This document shows positions 7,234-9,180 of a stretch of 9,180 nucleotides of DNA, in pieces. The position numbers were made by a program, and so were the translations under genes. The DNA is taken from the NCBI GenBank assembly GCA_009920875.1, contig RFZE01000054.1:1-9180 (forward strand), given 5' to 3'. The notes under the pieces were generated by a model that saw nothing but the letters and a program-made list of their open reading frames with translations, ran no database searches and had not been told where the DNA came from. How positions within the stretch are numbered: the first letter of the stretch is position 1; every line of letters starts with the position of its first letter. This DNA comes from Alphaproteobacteria bacterium. Lineage in GTDB: Bacteria; Pseudomonadota; Alphaproteobacteria; RS24.

Positions 7234-8367
7234 TTAATCACCCACCATCAAATAAATCAGACTGTCTATTGCCCGTCCGATAACATTGCCCTTATCAACA
7301 TCTTCCGCCGCCACCAAATCAACCTCTTGCGGCGCCAGACCGGGCAAGGTGACCCGCAACTTACCCAGCCTATCGCCCGTTTTAATCGGGGCCAGCACCG
7401 GATTTTCATAAGTCACGGTCGCTACCATTTTGCGTCGCCCGCTGCGCGGCGTGACGATGTCGAAACGCTGCTTGGTGGTGACTTTCACCGTCGCTTCGTC
7501 ACCGTGCCAAACCGGCAATTCGGTGACTTTCTGTCCTGGCTCAACCAACAAGTCACGTTGGAAATTACGAAAGCCGAAAGTCATCAACTTGCGCGCTTCG
7601 CGGGCGCGCTCACGTTTGGAATTCAGCCCGTTAATCACCAAAATCAAGCGCCGCCCATTTTGTTCGGCCGAGGCGACAAGCCCATAGCCCGACTCCTCCG
7701 TATGGCCGGTTTTCAGACCATCAGCCCCGATATTGGCATAGAGCAGAGGGTTGCGATTGGTCTGGCGAATATTGTTCCATGTGAAATCACGCTCGCTGAA
7801 CAGGCGATAATAATCGGCATGATTGTTAATCAGGTGACGCGCCAAAATGGCCAAATCGCGCGGCGTGGTCTTGTGTTCAGGGTCCGGCAGTCCGGTTGAA
7901 TTGATGAAACGCGAGCGGCTCATGCCCAGCTCTTGCGCCCGCTCGGTCATCAATTCGGCAAAGGCCGGTTCGCTACCGGCCAAACCCTCAGCCAATGCGA
8001 TGCAGGCATCATTACCCGATTGAATAATCACCCCGCGCAGCAAATCGAGCACAGAGACCCGCGACCGCGCTTTCAAAAACATGGTTGAGCCGCCCGAACC
8101 GGCACCGCCGCGCCGCCACACATCATCGCTGACGAAAAACTCTTCATCGGCCGTGATGGCGCCGCTTTCCAGCGCTTCAAAAGCCATCAGCACGGTCATG
8201 AGCTTGCTCATGCTGGCAGGGCTCATGCGCGCATCGGCATTTTTTTCAAACAGCGCGACACCGGTTTCGGCATCCAGCAATAAGGCATAGCTGGCTTTGG
8301 TTTCAATGGCCTGAGCCGAAAGCGGCAGCAGCAGCAACATGACCCATAATGATTTCAACAACCGCAT
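7234..8367 (-). CDS. dacF: D-alanyl-D-alanine carboxypeptidase (PBP5/6 type)
   Basis: A 377-residue low-molecular-weight penicillin-binding protein that removes the terminal D-Ala from peptidoglycan pentapeptides in the periplasm. A Sec signal peptide covers residues 1-20 (hydrophobic core VMLLLLPL, cleavage probably after AQA). The three active-site motifs of the S11 family are intact: SMSK at 52-55 with nucleophile S52, SGN at 117-119 and KTG at 219-221. A beta-rich PBP5 C-terminal domain (about 270-355) follows, and the last 20 residues (DKGNVIGRAIDSLIYLMVGD) form an amphipathic tail expected to hold the protein at the membrane surface. The ATG at 8367 is preceded by AGGGGG, which overlaps the rlpA stop, with 6-nt spacing. 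It starts 10 bp after rlpA and ends one base before the tmk ATG. The symbol is by family and position; the same gene is also called dacC or dacA in some genomes. Confidence 0.94.
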   Translation of the reverse strand: MRLLKSLWVMLLLLPLSAQAIETKASYALLLDAETGVALFEKNADARMSPASMSKLMTVLMAFEALESGAITADEEFFVSDDVWRRGGAGSGGSTMFLKARSRVSVLDLLRGVIIQSGNDACIALAEGLAGSEPAFAELMTERAQELGMSRSRFINSTGLPDPEHKTTPRDLAILARHLINNHADYYRLFSERDFTWNNIRQTNRNPLLYANIGADGLKTGHTEESGYGLVASAEQNGRRLILVINGLNSKRERAREARKLMTFGFRNFQRDLLVEPGQKVTELPVWHGDEATVKVTTKQRFDIVTPRSGRRKMVATVTYENPVLAPIKTGDRLGKLRVTLPGLAPQEVDLVAAEDVDKGNVIGRAIDSLIYLMVGD

Positions 8368-8380
8368 AGCAAGCCCCCTA
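8368..8380 (-). promoter_or_regulatory. dacF ribosome-binding site overlapping the rlpA stop
   Basis: On the minus strand the rlpA stop TAG (8380-8378) runs into AGGGGG (8379-8374), with six bases before the dacF ATG at 8367. The strong G-rich site fixes the dacF start. The overlap is the same design as at holB/metG. Confidence 0.65.
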
Positions 8381-9180
8381 TTGCTCGATAATCACCGCAT
8401 CGGTATGACCGGCGGCGACCAGTCTTTCCAGCGTCAGACGGGCATCGGCGCGAATATTGGCACCGCCCATTTTCACGCGATAGAGCGTCGCCCCGCCCAT
8501 TTCCACTTCAACGATTTTCACCGGTGCAAAATCTTTCAACCGCACTTGCAAGGCCTCCGCATTTTCACGCATCGAAAACACCCCGACCTGCACGGCATAG
8601 CGCTTTTCCTCGATATCGGGCAGTGGCTTGACCACCCGCTTGCCGTCAGCCGAGCGCACATCGACAGGGGCGACCGGTGCGGCGGCAACTTTGCTGTCTT
8701 CTTTCGGTGTCTCCGGCTTATCGGCAATGAAGCGGTCCGGCTCTTGGCGTTTAATCAACCGACCCGAAGTGTCATAAAGCGGCGCGCGGCCCAGATATTG
8801 CACCCGCACTTTCGCCGTGCCCTTTTCCTTAAACCCCAAAAGGTCAGCCGCATGGCGCGACATATCTATTTCGCGGTCTTTGGCAAATGGCCCACGATCA
8901 TTTATCCGCACAATGACCGAGCGCCCGTTTTCCAAATTTGTTACTTTGGCACGCACCGGCATAGGCAAGGTCGGATGCGCGGCGGTCAGCAAATCCATAT
9001 CGAAAATTTCGCCATTGGCGGTGCGGCGACCATGAAATTTCGGGCCATACCAAGAGGCAATGCCGGTATTGTCATAGGTCGCGTCTTCTTGCGGGTAATA
9101 CCATTCGCCCTCAATCTCATAGGGCGTGCCGATTTTGTAAATGCCACCGGCGGCGACGCGACGCCCCTGCTCTTCTACCG
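8378..9180 (-). CDS. rlpA: Septal ring lytic transglycosylase RlpA family protein with SPOR domain (5' end off the right edge)
   Basis: The frame is open to the window edge; the first complete codon is at 9178-9176, giving 266 visible residues. An internal ATG at 8998 is not the start, because conserved RlpA sequence precedes it (YKIGTPYEIEGEWYYPQE and GIASWYGPKFHGRRTANGE, about 14-57). The double-psi beta-barrel domain (about 38-130) includes TAAH with H68 and RINDRGPF with D94, which match the conserved His and Asp needed for glycan cleavage in characterised RlpA proteins. A Pro/Lys/Ala-rich linker (about 145-185) leads to a C-terminal SPOR domain (about 191-266, starting KRYAVQVGVFS), which binds denuded septal glycan. 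In the family this is an outer-membrane lipoprotein or periplasmic enzyme; the signal peptide and any lipobox lie outside the window. dacF follows 10 bp downstream, so two peptidoglycan-editing enzymes are made together. Confidence 0.93.
   Translation of the reverse strand, partial: VEEQGRRVAAGGIYKIGTPYEIEGEWYYPQEDATYDNTGIASWYGPKFHGRRTANGEIFDMDLLTAAHPTLPMPVRAKVTNLENGRSVIVRINDRGPFAKDREIDMSRHAADLLGFKEKGTAKVRVQYLGRAPLYDTSGRLIKRQEPDRFIADKPETPKEDSKVAAAPVAPVDVRSADGKRVVKPLPDIEEKRYAVQVGVFSMRENAEALQVRLKDFAPVKIVEVEMGGATLYRVKMGGANIRADARLTLERLVAAGHTDAVIIEQ

Noticed and set aside
7230..7241. GTG at 7241 as the tmk start
   Set aside because: The ATG at 7232 gives the usual family N-terminus and avoids the 8-bp overlap with dacF; kept only as an alternative.
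7186..7899. Long open frame on the plus strand (237 codons), antisense to dacF and the start of tmk
   Set aside because: It lies fully opposite two well-recognised genes, shows no recognisable domain, and is an expected by-product of codon use on the coding strand.
8378..8998. A 206-residue protein starting at the ATG at 8998
   Set aside because: Conserved RlpA sequence continues in frame upstream to the window edge, so this ATG is internal.
1..9180. Mobile element, CRISPR array, tRNA/rRNA or defence system
   Set aside because: I saw no direct repeats, terminal inverted repeats, transposase, integrase or RNA gene; the window is packed with vertically inherited core genes.

Overview
The window reads as a chromosomal core region of an alphaproteobacterium. 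The evidence is gene content and order: rlpA, a D-Ala-D-Ala carboxypeptidase, tmk, holB and metG form a cluster familiar from alphaproteobacteria, and ntrY-ntrX-trkA is a second alphaproteobacterial cluster. The NtrX protein carries the alphaproteobacterial NtrX signature and lacks GAFTGA, and MetRS is the short form without a zinc knuckle. I cannot place the organism below class level.

All eight genes lie on the minus strand, so they are transcribed from right to left. Reading that way: rlpA (5' end beyond the right edge), dacF, tmk, holB, metG, then a 117-bp gap, ntrY, ntrX and trkA (3' end beyond the left edge). Apart from that gap, the genes are separated by 32 bp or less or overlap by a few bases. 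This suggests two tightly packed transcription units, or one long one. The gap starts with a small hairpin followed by four T residues just after the metG stop, which may be a weak terminator. I saw no convincing -35/-10 pair in the gap.

The first block combines envelope growth and housekeeping. RlpA (glycan-strand lytic transglycosylase with a SPOR domain) and DacF (peptide-trimming carboxypeptidase) act on septal and lateral peptidoglycan. Tmk supplies dTDP, HolB is the delta' clamp-loader subunit, and MetG charges methionine tRNA. The second block is a membrane sensor kinase and response regulator pair (NtrY/NtrX), followed by the NAD-binding potassium-uptake regulator TrkA.

I found no tRNA, rRNA, CRISPR array, insertion sequence, phage gene or defence system. 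No stretch longer than 117 bp lacks a gene. The points most worth a second look are the junction that puts ntrYX directly behind metG with no ntrBC between, and the reduced AAA+ domain of NtrX. I do not see a previously undescribed system here.
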